From: Sellimonas caecigallum
Lineage (GTDB): Bacteria; Bacillota; Clostridia; Lachnospirales; Lachnospiraceae
NCBI RefSeq assembly: GCF_045038405.1
Contig: NZ_CP173660.1
Location: 2,666,001 to 2,730,000 of the forward strand
Reading direction: 5' to 3'
DNA length: 64,000 bases
Shown: one piece after another, positions 1 through 8,626 of the stretch
Layout of the letters: every line of letters begins with the position of its first letter
Numbering within the stretch: the stretch's first letter is position 1
Translations under genes and position numbers: made by a program
Notes under the pieces: generated by a model
The model's input: only the letters and a program-made list of their open reading frames with translations
The model's database searches: none
What the model was told of the DNA's origin: nothing

Positions 1-273
1 GATTGCAAGATTCCGCGCACCGACAGCATTGACTTTGTAAGCAAGTTCCGCCTGCGCTTCGCATACACCTACGTCTGTGACTGCCGCACAATCGAAGATT
101 ACATCCGGTTTTTCCTCTCTTGCAAAAGCGAGCACCGCGGCAATATCCGTCACGTCCACTTCTTCCCGGTCCGTATTGAGAATTTCTGCATCCAGTCCGC
201 TCTTTTCAGCCATATCATTCAAAGCGCATCCAAGCTGCCCTTTTGCCCCTGCGATCCATATTTTCATTCTCAT
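1..273 (-). CDS. rfbD: dTDP-4-dehydrorhamnose reductase (RmlD/RfbD family), partial
   Basis: This is the N-terminal 91 codons of an RmlD-type reductase; the rest lies beyond the left edge. A Rossmann nucleotide-binding motif GAKGQLG appears at about residues 9-15. It is followed by VDVTD and then CAAVTDVGVCEAQ with VNAVGARNLA, which is the usual RmlD pattern. The family makes the last step of dTDP-L-rhamnose synthesis using NAD(P)H. I chose the ATG at 273 because GAGGAGG lies 10 bases upstream; an ATG two codons later is possible. It follows coaD with a 5-base gap, so the two are probably co-transcribed. The exact substrate is inferred from family only. Confidence 0.8.
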   Translation of the reverse strand, partial: MRMKIWIAGAKGQLGCALNDMAEKSGLDAEILNTDREEVDVTDIAAVLAFAREEKPDVIFDCAAVTDVGVCEAQAELAYKVNAVGARNLAI

Positions 274-278
274 TTCTG

Positions 279-797
279 CTACGCCTCCTCTTTTTCCTCT
301 ATATATGAACATTCCTTTTTTACGGGAAATTTCCGGCGCAATGCCTCAGCTACTGCTTCCGGCACGTATTTTTTTGTGTCGGATCCATAATAAGCAACTT
401 CTTTTACGAGCGTAGAACTTAAAAATGCGTATTCCAGACTTGTGGTAAAAAACATGGTGTCTATTTCGTCTTCCACGCTGTGATTGATCTGCGCAAGCTG
501 CATCTCATACTCAAAGTCTGTAACTGCCCGGAGTCCTCTGATGATGAGCTTTGCTCCGTTTTGTCTGGCAAATTCCACGGTCAGCCCTTCAAAGGCCATT
601 ACTTTTACATTTTGGAATTCTTTTGTTACTTCTTTAAGAAGTGAAAGCCGCTCTTCCATACTGAAGAGCGGAGTTTTATTTTTATTGACAAGCACCCCTA
701 TGATCAGTTCATCTACTACTTTTGCAGCACGTTTGATGATGTCCAGATGCCCGAATGTGACCGGGTCAAAACTTCCCGGATATACTGCTTTTATCAT
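279..797 (-). CDS. coaD: Phosphopantetheine adenylyltransferase CoaD
   Basis: CoaD transfers AMP from ATP to 4'-phosphopantetheine, the fourth step of coenzyme A synthesis in the cytoplasm. The nucleotidyltransferase signature YPGSFDPVTFGH is at the N-terminus, RGLRAVTDFEYE follows in the middle, and LSSTLVKEVA matches the C-terminal ISSTxVR motif. The protein is about 172 residues, close to the family's usual 160, with an acidic tail. The start at 797 is preferred over an ATG two codons earlier because GAGGAA lies 6-7 bases before it. It ends 5 bases before the rfbD-like gene. Confidence 0.95.
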   Translation of the reverse strand: MIKAVYPGSFDPVTFGHLDIIKRAAKVVDELIIGVLVNKNKTPLFSMEERLSLLKEVTKEFQNVKVMAFEGLTVEFARQNGAKLIIRGLRAVTDFEYEMQLAQINHSVEDEIDTMFFTTSLEYAFLSSTLVKEVAYYGSDTKKYVPEAVAEALRRKFPVKKECSYIEEKEEA

Positions 798-838
798 GTG
801 CATTTCCTCATTTTCTAAATTTCACTTCCATAACTATA

Positions 839-1189
839 CTACAAAATAGATGACAGGTCAAATTCTTTCAAGAAAGAGCTTGGGAGTCCATTTACATCCA
901 TTTTTCTTTCAATCGCATTCAGAAGCCCTTTTGTGCTGTACCCAGGTATATCGATACTCTTTTGATCGGCAGCCACAAAACATGCGAAAAGAGCAATGCA
1001 AACAAACACACGAACACCGAATGTGCCGGTTGTCTCCTCTTCCTCATTTGGATAAATGGAAGAGTAAGAAGCCCGGTATCTAGGATGGACGGCCGGCGTC
1101 CTCCAAGAATCCAGCTGTGTTCTGTTCTCCCGCAATTTCATGGCATCCAGTGCCTGTCTTTTCTTTTTTGCTCTTTCAAGTTCCACCAC
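839..1189 (-). CDS. Small single-pass membrane protein, unknown function
   Basis: I do not recognise a named family. The 116-residue product has a basic, hydrophilic N-terminal half (many Lys, Arg and Glu), one hydrophobic segment at about residues 58-75 (GVRVFVCIALFACFVAA) and a C-terminal tail of about 40 residues. This suggests a type II membrane protein with a cytoplasmic N-terminus. The start is a GTG, with GGAGG a few bases upstream; two GTGs are in tandem. It lies just after the his-operon terminator and before coaD. The topology resembles small division or secretion accessory proteins, but no motif supports that. Confidence 0.6.
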   Translation of the reverse strand: MVELERAKKKRQALDAMKLRENRTQLDSWRTPAVHPRYRASYSSIYPNEEEETTGTFGVRVFVCIALFACFVAADQKSIDIPGYSTKGLLNAIERKMDVNGLPSSFLKEFDLSSIL

Positions 1190-1197
1190 GAAACCTC

Positions 1198-1237
1198 CAA
1201 AAAAATGACAAGGTATATCATACTATATACCTTGTCA
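1198..1237 (-). terminator. Rho-independent terminator of the his operon
   Basis: A perfect 12-bp stem (1206-1217 with 1226-1237, arm TGACAAGGTATA) with an 8-base loop is followed on the minus strand by seven T. It lies 20 bases after the stop of hisIE. The ribosome site of the next small gene begins immediately after the T-run. Confidence 0.85.
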
Positions 1238-1257
1238 CTGGATTCTATTCCGTTTAT

Positions 1258-2565
1258 TTAATGTCTGTCTGCCATCTCTTCCATGATATCTTCCCATGTA
1301 AGGCCACGCTCAACCATCAATACCATAGCATGGTAAAGAAAGTCCGATATCTCATATTTCAGTTCTTCCGGATTCGGATTTTTAGCTGCGATGATAATTT
1401 CAGTCGCTTCCTCCCCCACTTTTTTGAGAATCTTGTCCAGCCCTTTGTCGAAAAGATAGTTTGTGTAAGATCCTTCTTTCGGATTTACTTTTCGGTCCGC
1501 GATCGTGTCGTACACAGACTCAAAAATCTGGAGCGGATTTGCCCGGTTGTAATTAGATCCTGCCACAGTCTGAAAGAAACAGGTAGGATTTCCTGTATGG
1601 CATGCAGCCCCAATCTGTTCAACCTTGGCAAGGAGCGTATCTTTGTCACAGTCGATGGTTAAGGACTTCACATACTGATAATGTCCCGAAGTTTCTCCTT
1701 TTACCCAAAGGCACTGCCTGCTTCTGCTGAAATAAGTCATCCGTCCTGTTTTGATCGTCTGCTGGAAGGCTTGTTCATTCATGTAAGCCATCATCAGCAC
1801 TTCGGACGTCTTAAAGTTCTGTACAATAACCGGAAGAAGACCGTCAGAATTCAGCTTGAATTCCGAGAAATCCATCGTATTCTCGAAACTGGTCATCTGG
1901 ATCTCCCGTTTAGTGCATTCTTCTTTAAAAACATGTAGGTCAAGGTCCGTCCTGCTCACAAATTTCCCGGAGATTCCTCTTGCCCCCGGACTTTCCAAAA
2001 TACGGAATATCTCAGATTCTTCCATAGTGTCCGTCACGATAACATACGGAATTTCAGTAAGCGTCGTCACAGAGGCAAGATCCAGTCTATGCATAAATAC
2101 GATCTCACTGCTGTATTTTTCAATCAGATTCTGCTGTTTAAAAAGTGTATCAAAGTCATTCAAAGATACTGCAATCTTTTCCTGTCCGAAACGCAGAGCG
2201 GCCTCTTCGATGAGCTTTGCTGAATACGGTTTCGAGAAATTGAGGATAACCCGTTTCGCCCCGGTATAGAGAATTTTCTTAATATCCTCCTGTCGTTTCA
2301 CATTTCCTCCAGCCACGACCGGGATACCGATCAAACGGTTAATCTTCTTCATAATATCAATAGACTCATCGTGTTCTTCATCTGAGTCCGACAGGTCAAA
2401 GATCAGGAGTTCATCTGCTCCCTTATCTTTGTACTGTTTGGCAAGGGTAATCACATTGTCTGAGATCACGGTAGGATCATCAAACCATGCCACTGCCTTC
2501 CCCTGCTTGATAAAAATGCAGGGAATCAATCTTTTATAACTCATGTGTTTCACAAATCCTTTCAT
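1258..2565 (-). CDS. hisIE: HisF/HisA-like domain fused to HisI-HisE (phosphoribosyl-AMP cyclohydrolase / phosphoribosyl-ATP pyrophosphatase)
   Basis: The 435-residue protein has three parts. Residues about 240-335 are HisI, with metal-binding Cys in IDCDKDT and CHTGNPTCF. Residues about 350-435 are HisE, with EEATEIIIAAKN and YEISDFLYH. Together they carry out the second and third steps of histidine synthesis. Residues about 8-225 resemble a HisF/HisA TIM barrel (LIPC, KDKGADELLIFDLSD, VVAGGNV). However, the position of HisF Asp11 is Phe18 (IPCIFI) and that of Asp130 is Asn136 (VSLNDFD), so cyclase activity is unlikely. The ATG directly follows the hisB stop; an internal ATG (MSYKRL) is an alternative. 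No true hisF, hisA or hisH is in the window. Confidence 0.9.
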   Translation of the reverse strand: MKGFVKHMSYKRLIPCIFIKQGKAVAWFDDPTVISDNVITLAKQYKDKGADELLIFDLSDSDEEHDESIDIMKKINRLIGIPVVAGGNVKRQEDIKKILYTGAKRVILNFSKPYSAKLIEEAALRFGQEKIAVSLNDFDTLFKQQNLIEKYSSEIVFMHRLDLASVTTLTEIPYVIVTDTMEESEIFRILESPGARGISGKFVSRTDLDLHVFKEECTKREIQMTSFENTMDFSEFKLNSDGLLPVIVQNFKTSEVLMMAYMNEQAFQQTIKTGRMTYFSRSRQCLWVKGETSGHYQYVKSLTIDCDKDTLLAKVEQIGAACHTGNPTCFFQTVAGSNYNRANPLQIFESVYDTIADRKVNPKEGSYTNYLFDKGLDKILKKVGEEATEIIIAAKNPNPEELKYEISDFLYHAMVLMVERGLTWEDIMEEMADRH

Positions 2566-3156
2566 CTATAAACTGCCTTTTGTTGACCAGACGTCCGTCA
2601 TCCGAGGTTCTGAAGAGACAGCCATCATAAGAGTCTTTCCAAAACTTTTGAACAGTGCTTCTGCCATATGATGGTTGTTTCCTTCATCCACAATTTTCAG
2701 ATGCAGGTTCATCATGGCGCTGTAGGAAAATGCGTAGAAAAATTCCCGGATCATCTCTGTATCCATGTCTCCGATCTTGTCCACCGTAAAGCAGGCCTGA
2801 TATTTCAAAAATGGCCGTCCAGAAAGGTCAGCCGCGCACATGGCCAGGGTCTCGTCCATCGGAAGAAGAAAATATCCGAACCTCCGGATACCTTTCTTTT
2901 CGCCGAGAGCTTCTAGAAACGCCTGTCCAAGCACAATACCAGTATCTTCAATCGTGTGGTGACTGTCCACATAGAGATCTCCGTTTACTCGGACTGTCAG
3001 ATCAAACAGCCCATGTTTTGCAAATCCCTCCAGCATATGGTCGAAAAAACCAATTCCGGTAGAAATATCGGATACACCCGTCCCATCGAGATCGATCTTC
3101 ACATAAATCTCTGTTTCTTTGGTCTTACGCCTTTTTTCAGCTGTTCTTTCCTTCAT
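2566..3156 (-). CDS. hisB: Imidazoleglycerol-phosphate dehydratase HisB
   Basis: This monofunctional HisB dehydrates imidazole glycerol phosphate to imidazole acetol phosphate (sixth step of the pathway). The family's metal-binding motifs are visible: FFDHML, DSHHTIEDTG and NNHHMAEALFK, with SGRPFL between. There is no phosphatase domain. The start at 3156 is chosen because GAGGAGGG lies 9 bases upstream; an ATG two codons earlier is too close to it. The gene lies between hisD and hisIE and abuts the latter. Confidence 0.95.
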   Translation of the reverse strand: MKERTAEKRRKTKETEIYVKIDLDGTGVSDISTGIGFFDHMLEGFAKHGLFDLTVRVNGDLYVDSHHTIEDTGIVLGQAFLEALGEKKGIRRFGYFLLPMDETLAMCAADLSGRPFLKYQACFTVDKIGDMDTEMIREFFYAFSYSAMMNLHLKIVDEGNNHHMAEALFKSFGKTLMMAVSSEPRMTDVWSTKGSL

Positions 3157-3170
3157 TGGCATTCCCTCCT

Positions 3171-4469
3171 CTACCGCTTCTCCTCAAAACGCACTCTGAT
3201 AGAATTTGCATGGGCGGTAAGCTGTTCCGCCTCGGCAAAATACTCGATGTCTTTGTGGACTTTCTCAAGTGCCTCCCGCGAATAAGAAATAATGCTGGAT
3301 TTCTTGATGAAATCATCTACGGAAAGCGGAGAGAAAAATTTCGCCGTCCCATTCGTCGGAAGAATGTGGTTGGGGCCGGCAAAGTAATCTCCGAGGGGCT
3401 CGCTTGCATATTCTCCAAGAAAGATAGCTCCGGCATTGCGGATTTTTGTCATGATATCAAACGGGTTTTTTGTAAGGATTTCCAGATGTTCTGAGGCGAT
3501 CTCATTGGCCGTGTCTACAGCTTCATCCATTGTATCGGAGACTAGAATATATCCGTATTGATCCAGTGATTTGCGGATGATATCTGCTCTGGAAAGCGTC
3601 TTCAAAAATTGCTCTATTTCCACGGATACCTTTTCGGCAAGCTCCATGCTCGTTGTAACGAGGATAGCGGAAGCCAGCTCGTCGTGTTCAGCCTGAGACA
3701 GAAGATCCGCCGCCACATACCTTGGATTGGCTGACTCGTCAGCGATCACAAGGATTTCGGAAGGACCTGCAACGGAATCGATGCTGACATGTCCATAGAC
3801 AGCCTTTTTTGCCAGAGCAACATAGATATTGCCAGGCCCTACAATCTTATCTGTCTTTGGGATACTCTCGGTTCCGTAAGCCAGCGCTGCAATAGCCTGT
3901 GCTCCGCCCACTTTGTAAATGACGTCCACACCGGCTTCCCTGGCTGCCACAAGTGTGTTGGGATTTACTTTTCCTTCTCTGTCCGGGGGAGTGACCATCA
4001 CGATTTCATCCACTCCGGCGATGCTGGCTGGAATTACGTTCATTAGAACAGAGGAAGGATAGACCGCCTTTCCTCCTGGTACATAGACACCGACCCGATG
4101 AAGCGGGGTAATCTTCTGCCCAAGGATCGTTCCGTCCGGATTACTATCAAACCAGCTGTTTCTCTTTTGCTTTTCATGGTAACTCCGAATGTTTGCAATG
4201 GCTTTCCGGATGACATCAACAAGATTTGGGTCTACCTTTTCATACGCTTCCTCGATCTCTTCGTCTGTCACTTTTACAGTTTTTGCAGTCAGATGCGCGT
4301 GATCAAACTGCTCTGTATATGCAAAAAGAGCTTTATCTTTTTCTATTCTTACCCGTTCAAGGATCTCTTCTACCTTGCCCTCATATTCCCGATATTGATT
4401 TGGGCTTCTCTTTAAGAGATCTTCCAGAAGATTTCTTCTGGATACATCGTTCAGTTTCTGAATTCTCAT
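3171..4469 (-). CDS. hisD: Histidinol dehydrogenase HisD
   Basis: HisD oxidises L-histidinol to L-histidine in two NAD-dependent steps using zinc. Family hallmarks are present: YVPGGKAVYPSSVLMN, VAGPSEILVIADE, SQAEHDELASAILVT (zinc Gln and His), SEHLEI and GPNHILPTNGTA. Length is about 432 residues, normal for the family. The start at 4469 (MRIQKL) is preferred because AGGG lies 8-9 bases upstream, while the ATG eight codons earlier has no clear ribosome site. It is third in hisZGDB-IE. Confidence 0.95.
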   Translation of the reverse strand: MRIQKLNDVSRRNLLEDLLKRSPNQYREYEGKVEEILERVRIEKDKALFAYTEQFDHAHLTAKTVKVTDEEIEEAYEKVDPNLVDVIRKAIANIRSYHEKQKRNSWFDSNPDGTILGQKITPLHRVGVYVPGGKAVYPSSVLMNVIPASIAGVDEIVMVTPPDREGKVNPNTLVAAREAGVDVIYKVGGAQAIAALAYGTESIPKTDKIVGPGNIYVALAKKAVYGHVSIDSVAGPSEILVIADESANPRYVAADLLSQAEHDELASAILVTTSMELAEKVSVEIEQFLKTLSRADIIRKSLDQYGYILVSDTMDEAVDTANEIASEHLEILTKNPFDIMTKIRNAGAIFLGEYASEPLGDYFAGPNHILPTNGTAKFFSPLSVDDFIKKSSIISYSREALEKVHKDIEYFAEAEQLTAHANSIRVRFEEKR

Positions 4470-4499
4470 TGGTTTTCCCTGCCTTTCCAGCATAAATCT

Positions 4500-5135
4500 T
4501 TATACAAGTTTTTTCAGCTCCGTGATCAGCTTACGTATTCTTTCATTTTCCATCCGCATACTTACCGGATTGACGATCATCCTTGCCGAAAGGGGACATA
4601 CTTCTTCCAGTACATCCAGTCCATTTTCCCGAAGCGTTGTCCCCGTCTCCACGATATCCACAATCACTTCAGCCAGGCCAACAATCGGTGCAAGTTCGAT
4701 AGAGCCGTTCAGCTTGATGATCTCCACCGTCTGATGTCTGTGGTTGTAAAAGAAATCCTTTGCAATATGCGGATATTTCGTTGCCACACGTATCACTTCG
4801 TGGTGCTTCAGAAGCTCCTGTGCGCTCTTAGGTCCGCATACACACATTCTGCACTGGCCAAATTTCAGATCAAGCACTTCGTGGACTTTCCTGTCTTCCT
4901 CCAAAATAATATCTTTTCCGGCCACCCCGATATCAGCAGCTCCATATTCTACGTACGTCGGGACATCCGGCCCTTTGGCGAGAAAGAATCGTAGTTTGAG
5001 TTCTTCATTGACAAAAATCAGTTTTCTGGAATCCTTGTCATACATTTCTTCGCAGGTAATACCGAGCTGTTCAAGCAATGCCAGTGTCTTCATAGCTAGC
5101 CGCCCTTTGCATAGGGCAAACGTCAAATACCTCAT
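4500..5135 (-). CDS. hisG: ATP phosphoribosyltransferase catalytic subunit, short form HisG
   Basis: HisG joins ATP and PRPP in the first, committed step of histidine synthesis. At 211 residues this is the short form, which lacks the C-terminal regulatory domain and needs HisZ. Recognisable elements are FALCKGRL at the start, YGAADIGVAGKD, RVATKYP and the PRPP loop VDIVETGTTLRENGL. The ATG overlaps the hisZ stop by 4 bases (ATGA), which suggests translational coupling so that the two subunits are made together. Confidence 0.96.
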   Translation of the reverse strand: MRYLTFALCKGRLAMKTLALLEQLGITCEEMYDKDSRKLIFVNEELKLRFFLAKGPDVPTYVEYGAADIGVAGKDIILEEDRKVHEVLDLKFGQCRMCVCGPKSAQELLKHHEVIRVATKYPHIAKDFFYNHRHQTVEIIKLNGSIELAPIVGLAEVIVDIVETGTTLRENGLDVLEEVCPLSARMIVNPVSMRMENERIRKLITELKKLV

Positions 5136-6406
5136 TGTGCCTTCTCCTTTTCTGCCTTTTCACTTTCTCCGAATCTCTTCGTTTCCCCTGTCCGCAGATT
5201 GATCATTTCGATGGGCTCTGATTCCTGCAGATAGAGAAGGCTGGAAGCGCCGTTTTTCTTTCCATACTGGATATAGACATCCAGAGAATCTTTCGGACGC
5301 TTCCGCAAAAGTTCCGTGTTGTTTTTCTTTGACCGGCATTCTTTTGCAAGGCTGATGGCCTTTCGACGCATTGCATCGTCATACACGATGACAGTCGTAT
5401 CCTCCCCGCAAGAAATTTCCACATGCTGTCTTGCCAATGCATTCATCAGCTCATCAATAATGACGGCAAACCCAATGGACGGAGATTTCTTTCCAAACTT
5501 TTCTAAAAGGTGGTTGTACCTTCCTCCTTTTACAATAGCGTCCCCTGTTCCAAACGTATACGCCCGGAAAATCACACCGGTATAGTAACCGTACGCTCCG
5601 CACATACTGAAATCAAAGGTAATATATTTCTGCACGGTGTAAGCTTTCAATATCTCGAACGTCTTTTTCAACCGTTTAACCGCTCTTTTTGCCATCTCAT
5701 TCGGAGCGATTTCATCCGCCTTGTTTAAAATATCGACCCCGCCGACAAGTTCCGGAAGTACTCGAAAAAGCTCCTTTGTCTCCTCCTTTACCCCTGCCTC
5801 ATCCAGAAGTTCGGAAGCGGCGTAATAGTTTCGGTTCTGGATCAGCTCCCGCAATCTCTCCTCGCATTCTTGGGAAAGAGATGCCTCCCGGAACAAGCTG
5901 TGGAGAAACGCGACGTTCCCTACACTGATCTGAAAATTCTCAAGTCCAGACTGACGCAGACAATCTACGACCATCGCGAGCATTTCCGCATCTACGTCTT
6001 CGGAATCCAGCCCGATAAACTCAGCTCCCAGCTGTGTGTTCTCCCGAAGTCGTCCCTGATAACTGGAGTGATTGATAAACGTGTTCCCTATATAGCAAAG
6101 CCGAAGCGGCATTTCTTCAATCTCAAACAGTGTCGCGGCTGCCCGCGCCACAGAAGGTGTGATATCTGGTCTCAGAGCCAGGATATTTCCCTCCCGATCA
6201 AAAAATTTGTATAATTCTTTTACCGGAATCGTGCCGATTTCTTTTCTGAATACATCGAAAAATTCAAATGTCGGTGTCTGGATGTCCTGATATCCATACA
6301 GATGCAGGACCTGATGTAGTTTGTCCTGCAGCGCCAATTTTTTTCGGCATTCCGTTCTGTAAATATCTCGAACACCTTCCGGTGTATGTAATATTTTCTG
6401 TTTCAT
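5132..6406 (-). CDS. hisZ: ATP phosphoribosyltransferase regulatory subunit HisZ
   Basis: HisZ is a catalytically inactive relative of histidyl-tRNA synthetase that assembles with short HisG and mediates histidine feedback. The 424-residue sequence starts like class II HisRS (TPEGVRDIYR), has LRPDITPSVARAAAT and an aaRS motif-2-like region (LRLCYIGNTF, GAEFIGLDSED), and a motif-3-like GGRYNHLLEKFG. The C-terminus lacks a standard HisRS anticodon domain. It is the first gene of the operon, 87 bases from recU, with GTGAGG-type ribosome site. Confidence 0.93.
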   Translation of the reverse strand: MKQKILHTPEGVRDIYRTECRKKLALQDKLHQVLHLYGYQDIQTPTFEFFDVFRKEIGTIPVKELYKFFDREGNILALRPDITPSVARAAATLFEIEEMPLRLCYIGNTFINHSSYQGRLRENTQLGAEFIGLDSEDVDAEMLAMVVDCLRQSGLENFQISVGNVAFLHSLFREASLSQECEERLRELIQNRNYYAASELLDEAGVKEETKELFRVLPELVGGVDILNKADEIAPNEMAKRAVKRLKKTFEILKAYTVQKYITFDFSMCGAYGYYTGVIFRAYTFGTGDAIVKGGRYNHLLEKFGKKSPSIGFAVIIDELMNALARQHVEISCGEDTTVIVYDDAMRRKAISLAKECRSKKNNTELLRKRPKDSLDVYIQYGKKNGASSLLYLQESEPIEMINLRTGETKRFGESEKAEKEKAQ

Positions 6407-6429
6407 CTGTGCCTCACTCTTTCTGCTAT

Positions 6430-6483
6430 TTGATTTTCAGCACTTTAGCGTGCTAGCATATTAAATCAAAGTCTAACGACAAT
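6430..6483 (-). promoter_or_regulatory. his operon promoter with overlapping palindromes
   Basis: Reading the minus strand, TTGTCG (6478-6483) and TATGCT (6456-6461) are separated by 16 bases. Two nested inverted repeats cover the -10 and presumed start: an outer 8-bp pair TTTGATTT/AAATCAAA (6430-6437 with 6464-6471) and an inner AGCAC/GTGCT (6440-6444 with 6451-6455). No T-run follows on either strand, so a terminator is unlikely. An operator for a dimeric repressor is the simplest reading. There is too little room for a T-box. Confidence 0.45.
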
Positions 6484-6493
6484 TATAAAAAGA

Positions 6494-7027
6494 TTATGGC
6501 CTTTTGTCAAGGTCTTTCTGGATCGTATCCAGATACGGGACGATACAGCCGCATTTCAGCTCCAGGAAAAATTCCGGAGATAATTCTTCAAAACGGATGC
6601 TTTTTCTTCCGCCGTGCTGCATTCGGTCCCAGAAATTCTGTATTTCTTCGTAGCGCATGTAGTAAAGAATATTCCGTTCGGTATAGTAGATTAAAAGGAA
6701 TGCAATCCCACCTTGCCTTTCAAATTGTTTCATAAATTCAATCTGGTGGGAATGCACATTCTGGAGCGGGAAGGTTGCTGCCCTGCACTCTTTCGCATCA
6801 AAACAGACAGGGATTCCTTGGACAACACCGATATAGTCTACCGTACTTCGCTGATCAAAGTATGCAAGTGTGATATGTCTGTGCTCTTTGTCGATACGGA
6901 CCGGTGTGATCGGAGTCGGAATCTTCTGTATCAGTGCTAGCCCTTTGTGAAGGTACTGCTCGTTCGTATGATTGATATAGTCTTCCAGCGCAGAGCCTCG
7001 AAGCCCCCGCGAATTCCATGTTGCCAT
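6494..7027 (-). CDS. recU: Holliday junction resolvase RecU
   Basis: RecU cuts Holliday junctions during recombination and segregation in Firmicutes. The 177-residue protein begins ATWNSRGLRGSALEDYINHTN, which is characteristic, and carries the PD-(D/E)xK nuclease core in STVDYIGVVQ and FDAKECRAATFPL, followed by HQIEFMKQFERQGG. The start at 7027 is fixed by AAGGAGG 8 bases upstream; an earlier in-frame ATG would overlap the preceding gene. It lies 13 bases after the RluA-type gene. Confidence 0.92.
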   Translation of the reverse strand: MATWNSRGLRGSALEDYINHTNEQYLHKGLALIQKIPTPITPVRIDKEHRHITLAYFDQRSTVDYIGVVQGIPVCFDAKECRAATFPLQNVHSHQIEFMKQFERQGGIAFLLIYYTERNILYYMRYEEIQNFWDRMQHGGRKSIRFEELSPEFFLELKCGCIVPYLDTIQKDLDKRP

Positions 7028-7040
7028 CTTAGCTGCCTCC

Positions 7041-8024
7041 TTAAAACAGTGCTTTTTCAATCTGCTCAAACAGGCGCGGCGGTTTTGCCTTCACTGTCTT
7101 TCCAGACAAGTTGGAAAGCCGGATGCCCTCATTTGAGAATTCCACCCGGTATGCATGAAGCAGCTGCCCGGAAAGTCCGAAGTCTTTCCGGAATTGAGAA
7201 TTTATCTTTCTGTCCCCGTATTTTGTGTCTCCGACGATGGGATGTCCGACAGATGCAAGATGTGCCCGGATCTGGTGTGTCCTACCGGTAATCAGATGGA
7301 CTTCCAAAAGAGTATACGACTCTGAAATCTGAACCGGAACATATTCTGTCTCGATAGGAACGCTTCCTTCTGTCTGCATGGATGTGACAGTGACAAGATT
7401 TGTTTTTTCATCCTTTTTTAAAAAACCTTTTAAGTACTTAGGTTGGCTGATCTTTCCGACAACGATAGTCCGGTAATATTTTTTCATTGTCCGCTCTTTC
7501 AGAAGACGGCTCAGTTCCTGAAGACCCTGCAGACTCTTCCCGGCAAGCACGATGCCGCTCGTGTTGCGGTCCAGCCGATTGCAGACCGAAGGGCGAAAAC
7601 TTAGGAGAGACTCTTCTGTTACAACTTTTTTGTCCATGAGATACCGGATCAGATGTTCCACAAGAGATACATCCGAAGGATGTGCCTTTTGTGACAGCAT
7701 TCCGCATGGCTTGTTTACAAAGACAACATCTTCGTCTTCATAGAGAATATCAAGCTTACCGGAAATATTTCCCGTCTCTTTTGCGATGCGTTCGGCCTCT
7801 TTTCTGCCTCGGAACTTTTCAATCGTCTCATCGGACAAAAAGAGAAAGATCTCGTCCCCCTCAGAAAGTTTTTCTTGCCCAGTCATTTTTTTCTTGTTTC
7901 GGGTAATATTTTTCTTGCGCATCATCTTATAGAGAAAACTTTTCGGCGCTTCGGAAAAATATTTGGAAAGAAACTTATCTGCCCTCTGTCCGGCCTCGTT
8001 TTTTGAAATCGTGATTTTCTGCAT
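7041..8024 (-). CDS. RluA-family 23S rRNA/tRNA pseudouridine synthase
   Basis: The 327-residue protein has an N-terminal S4 RNA-binding domain (about residues 12-60, ending SEGDEIFLFLS) and a PsuA/RluA catalytic domain. The active-site loop reads NRLDRNTSGIVLAGKS, with the catalytic Asp in RLD; family members usually have HRLDxxTSG. TGRTHQIRAHLASVGHPIVGDTKYGD is also conserved. It isomerises uridine to pseudouridine in structured RNA; the exact site (RluC/RluD-like) cannot be told. GGGAGG precedes the ATG. Confidence 0.92.
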   Translation of the reverse strand: MQKITISKNEAGQRADKFLSKYFSEAPKSFLYKMMRKKNITRNKKKMTGQEKLSEGDEIFLFLSDETIEKFRGRKEAERIAKETGNISGKLDILYEDEDVVFVNKPCGMLSQKAHPSDVSLVEHLIRYLMDKKVVTEESLLSFRPSVCNRLDRNTSGIVLAGKSLQGLQELSRLLKERTMKKYYRTIVVGKISQPKYLKGFLKKDEKTNLVTVTSMQTEGSVPIETEYVPVQISESYTLLEVHLITGRTHQIRAHLASVGHPIVGDTKYGDRKINSQFRKDFGLSGQLLHAYRVEFSNEGIRLSNLSGKTVKAKPPRLFEQIEKALF

Positions 8025-8033
8025 ACCGCCTCC

Positions 8034-8609
8034 CTATATCGCTATGTTCAGTAAAATGTCTTTGATACTCTCTTCTATTCGGTGATTCTCCGGCTTTTCC
8101 ACTGCCTCGATATTGTTCATCCCTTCCGCTCTCCCGAGGAATGCATTGTAATCGGTAAACAGCTTGACCGTCATTTTGTCGTAATGATTTTCTTTCAATG
8201 TTGTTTTGATATATTTTTCTGTGTAGGCAAGATCAACCTTTGTTCTGCTCACATATCCGCACACAAGATGTCCGGAGATGGCAATGACATCGATGGGCAT
8301 GATCTTTTCTCTGCTTGTGATGACGAGATCATACGCCACCGTGATAAGCGGCGCTTTCTCACGGAGAAGAATCTGCTTTTTTTCGTCTATTGTGTGGTAT
8401 GGAAGCAAAATAATCAACCCTACCGCTGCCTTTGCAGCCGGCAGACAGCCCAGCACCGCCACGATCGTCAGTACATTATTCCTTGTGTGTGTCGTAAAAT
8501 ATCCGGTCAGAAAGACGGCGATACTTACTGCAAACAGAAAGGTCGTGTAGAATGTCCTCCTCCTCTTTTGGGTACGGATATACCCGGCGTCTCCTTTTTT
8601 CGCTTTCAT
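8034..8609 (-). CDS. Conserved membrane protein, unknown function
   Basis: I do not recognise the family. The 191-residue product has a basic N-terminus (KRRR), two predicted membrane segments at about residues 20-40 and 45-68, and a soluble C-terminal domain of about 120 residues with mixed alpha/beta pattern. There is no signal peptide. It sits between the SDR gene and the RluA-type gene with gaps of 17 and 9 bases, so it is in the same transcription unit. GGGGAT precedes the ATG. Confidence 0.65.
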   Translation of the reverse strand: MKAKKGDAGYIRTQKRRRTFYTTFLFAVSIAVFLTGYFTTHTRNNVLTIVAVLGCLPAAKAAVGLIILLPYHTIDEKKQILLREKAPLITVAYDLVITSREKIMPIDVIAISGHLVCGYVSRTKVDLAYTEKYIKTTLKENHYDKMTVKLFTDYNAFLGRAEGMNNIEAVEKPENHRIEESIKDILLNIAI

Positions 8610-8626
8610 ATACTGTTATCCCCTTA

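Noticed and set aside
6407..6493. A T-box upstream of hisZ
   Set aside because: Only 87 bases are available and no T-box core sequence or terminator/antiterminator pair is present.
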